Shown here: positions 13,897 to 15,282 of the stretch, piece after piece | Layout of the letters: each line of letters opens with the position of its first letter | How positions within the stretch are numbered: position 1 is the first letter of the stretch | Origin: JBGQDM01 sp041495845 | GTDB taxonomy: Bacteria > Acidobacteriota > Terriglobia > Terriglobales > Acidobacteriaceae | Assembly (NCBI GenBank): GCA_041495845.1 | Contig: JBGQDM010000079.1 | Location: 1 to 15,282 of the forward strand | Direction: 5' to 3' | Length of the DNA stretch: 15,282 nt | Notes under the pieces: model-generated | The model's database searches: none | What the model was told of the DNA's origin: nothing | Seen by the model: the letters and a program-made list of their open reading frames with translations, nothing else | Position numbers and translations under genes: made by a program

Positions 13897-15282
13897 ATGA
13901 ATTACGAGTGGCAAGTCTGGAAGTCGCTGGTGGGTTGGCCGACGATGCTGACGGCATCGATCGGCTACATGATGCTGCGTTTTTATCGCCTGTACCACGG
14001 CCGGCTGCAGGCGGAGCAGCGCCACGCCCAGGAAATCTCCAGCCTGCACATGCGGACCATCGAAGCCCTGGCGCTGGCCATCGAAGCCAAAGACGAAAAC
14101 ACGCACGACCATCTCGAACGGGTGCGTTTGTATTGCGTGGAGATCGGTCGCGAATTTGGCCTCTCCAGCGCGGAACTGGAGGCCTTGGAAGCGGCATCGC
14201 TGCTGCATGATATCGGCAAGCTCGCCATTCCCGAGCACATTATTTCCAAGCCCGGGCGATTGAGCAAAGCGGAATTCGAAAAGATGAAGACCCACCCGGT
14301 GGTGGGAGCGGAAATTCTGGAGCGCGTGGATTTTCCCTACCCGGTCGCCCCCATCGTGCGAGCGCACCACGAGAAGTGGGATGGTTCTGGGTATCCGCGG
14401 GGCCTCAAGGCAGAGCAGATTCCAATCGGCGCGCGCATTCTCTCCGCGGTAGATTTTGTGGACGCGCTCGCTTCCGACCGGCAGTACCGGCTAAGCCTGC
14501 CACTGGATGATGTGCTGATGCGGCTGCAGGCGGATTCAGGCCGCGCCTTCGATCCCAACGTCGTACGCCTGCTGGTGCGCCGCTTTGCCGAACTGGAAAG
14601 CAAGGTGCGTGTCAAGGTGCAGCCCTCGCCAGGGTTGAAGCTGCCGCAACCCCGCGCCCAGGCTGCCACGCGCCCCGCGGCGGCCGGCGAGCAAAGCAGT
14701 GAGGGCACCGAGACCACTTTCTTGTCGTTAATTGCGGCGGCGCGGCAGGAAGCACAAACCCTGTTCGAACTCGCGCACGACCTGGGTGCGTCGCTCAGTT
14801 TAAGCGACACCCTCTCCATGCTGGCCGTGAAAATGCAGCGCCTGGTTCCTTACGACACCATGGTCGTTTACGTCCGGCGGGACGACGTGCTGGTGCCGGA
14901 ACACGCCGGGGGCGACGAGTTCCGCCTCTTTGCGGCTCTCCGCATCCCGCTGGGGGAAGGGCTCTCGGGATGGGTGGCGCAACAACGCAAACCGGTGCTC
15001 AACGGCAACCCCGCGCTGGAATTCCCGGCGCAGGAGGATGGCAGCACTCCCACGGCTCTGCGCTCCGCCCTGGTGGTCCCGCTCGAAGGGGTGCATGATT
15101 CCGTGGGCGCGCTGGCGCTCTACAAAGCGGAGGCGGAAGCCTTCAATGTGGACCATCTCCGTGTGCTGCAGGCGATTCGCTCCAAGACCGGCATGGCGGT
15201 CGAGAACTCGCTGCGCTACCAACAGGCGGAGAGTTCCGCGACCACCGACTACGTGACCGGCTTGCCCAATGCCCGCAGCCTA
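13897..15282 (+). CDS. HD-GYP + GAF + GGDEF cyclic-di-GMP signalling protein (3' end outside window)
   Basis: The frame runs 462 codons to the window edge without a stop. Residues 10-30 form one possible membrane helix. An HD-GYP domain follows at about 50-235 with LLHDIGK (HD at 104-105), HPVVGAEIL, and HHEKWDGSGYP (HHE 157-159, GYP 165-167), then ARILSAVDFVDALASDRQYR. All metal-binding signature residues of c-di-GMP phosphodiesterases appear intact. A Pro/Ala-rich linker (about 236-270) leads to a GAF sensor domain (about 275-440). The last visible residues, TTDYVTGLPNARSL, are the usual opening of a GGDEF domain. The protein may thus hold both degrading and synthesising modules for c-di-GMP. 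The ATG at 13897 follows an in-frame TGA at 13840; only a poorly placed GGATGG precedes it, so the start is moderately sure. Confidence 0.88.
   Translation, partial: MNYEWQVWKSLVGWPTMLTASIGYMMLRFYRLYHGRLQAEQRHAQEISSLHMRTIEALALAIEAKDENTHDHLERVRLYCVEIGREFGLSSAELEALEAASLLHDIGKLAIPEHIISKPGRLSKAEFEKMKTHPVVGAEILERVDFPYPVAPIVRAHHEKWDGSGYPRGLKAEQIPIGARILSAVDFVDALASDRQYRLSLPLDDVLMRLQADSGRAFDPNVVRLLVRRFAELESKVRVKVQPSPGLKLPQPRAQAATRPAAAGEQSSEGTETTFLSLIAAARQEAQTLFELAHDLGASLSLSDTLSMLAVKMQRLVPYDTMVVYVRRDDVLVPEHAGGDEFRLFAALRIPLGEGLSGWVAQQRKPVLNGNPALEFPAQEDGSTPTALRSALVVPLEGVHDSVGALALYKAEAEAFNVDHLRVLQAIRSKTGMAVENSLRYQQAESSATTDYVTGLPNARSL

Noticed and set aside
13491..14210. Open frame of 239 codons on the + strand covering the intergenic region and the HD-GYP N-terminus
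   Set aside because: It overlaps the HD-GYP coding region in another frame and shows no domain. The HD-GYP frame carries all the motifs.

Overview
The window looks like chromosomal DNA from a GC-rich, Gram-negative, motile bacterium. The mix of protein types (a signal-peptide phosphoesterase, a TPR plus DUF1579-like secreted protein, a BNR-repeat secreted protein, a NrfD-type molybdoenzyme complex) and the base composition suggest Acidobacteriota. That assignment is an inference from style, not from a marker gene.

Layout. (1) 45-119: a complete tRNA-Asn(GTT) on the + strand. (2) 4711 down to 259, - strand: a four-gene operon for a membrane-bound molybdenum or tungsten iron-sulfur enzyme, in the order catalytic subunit, MoaD/ThiS-like small protein ending in Gly-Gly, four-cluster ferredoxin subunit, NrfD-type membrane subunit. 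The catalytic subunit has no Tat signal and its start is fixed by an in-frame stop just upstream, so the complex probably works on the cytoplasmic face. (3) 4712-5319: a divergent intergenic region with two identical-spacing inverted repeats (candidate operators), then a decayed Tat-signal gene resembling gluconate 2-dehydrogenase subunit 3. (4) 5320-6579, + strand: a secreted phosphoesterase (acid phosphatase/phospholipase C family) closed by a hairpin terminator. (5) 7544-6654, - strand: a secreted TPR protein with a DUF1579-like C-terminal domain. (6) 9106-7718, - strand: soluble pyridine nucleotide transhydrogenase (SthA). (7) 11953-9272, - strand: a tight operon of a PAS plus degenerate GGDEF protein, MotA and MotB, preceded by a good match to a flagellar sigma-28 promoter. 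(8) 13479-12016, - strand: a secreted BNR/Asp-box beta-propeller protein. (9) 13897 to the right edge, + strand: an HD-GYP plus GAF plus GGDEF cyclic-di-GMP protein cut off by the window.

How the parts may work together. The molybdoenzyme operon is one functional unit: catalytic module, electron-transfer subunit, quinone-reactive membrane anchor, and a small protein that may serve cofactor assembly. The PAS/GGDEF-MotA-MotB operon couples a probable signal sensor to the flagellar stator, with a candidate sigma-28 promoter and a hairpin covering its ribosome binding site. The c-di-GMP protein at the right edge could be in the same motility/sessility control network, but nothing in the sequence links them directly. 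No mobile element, CRISPR array or phage gene was seen.
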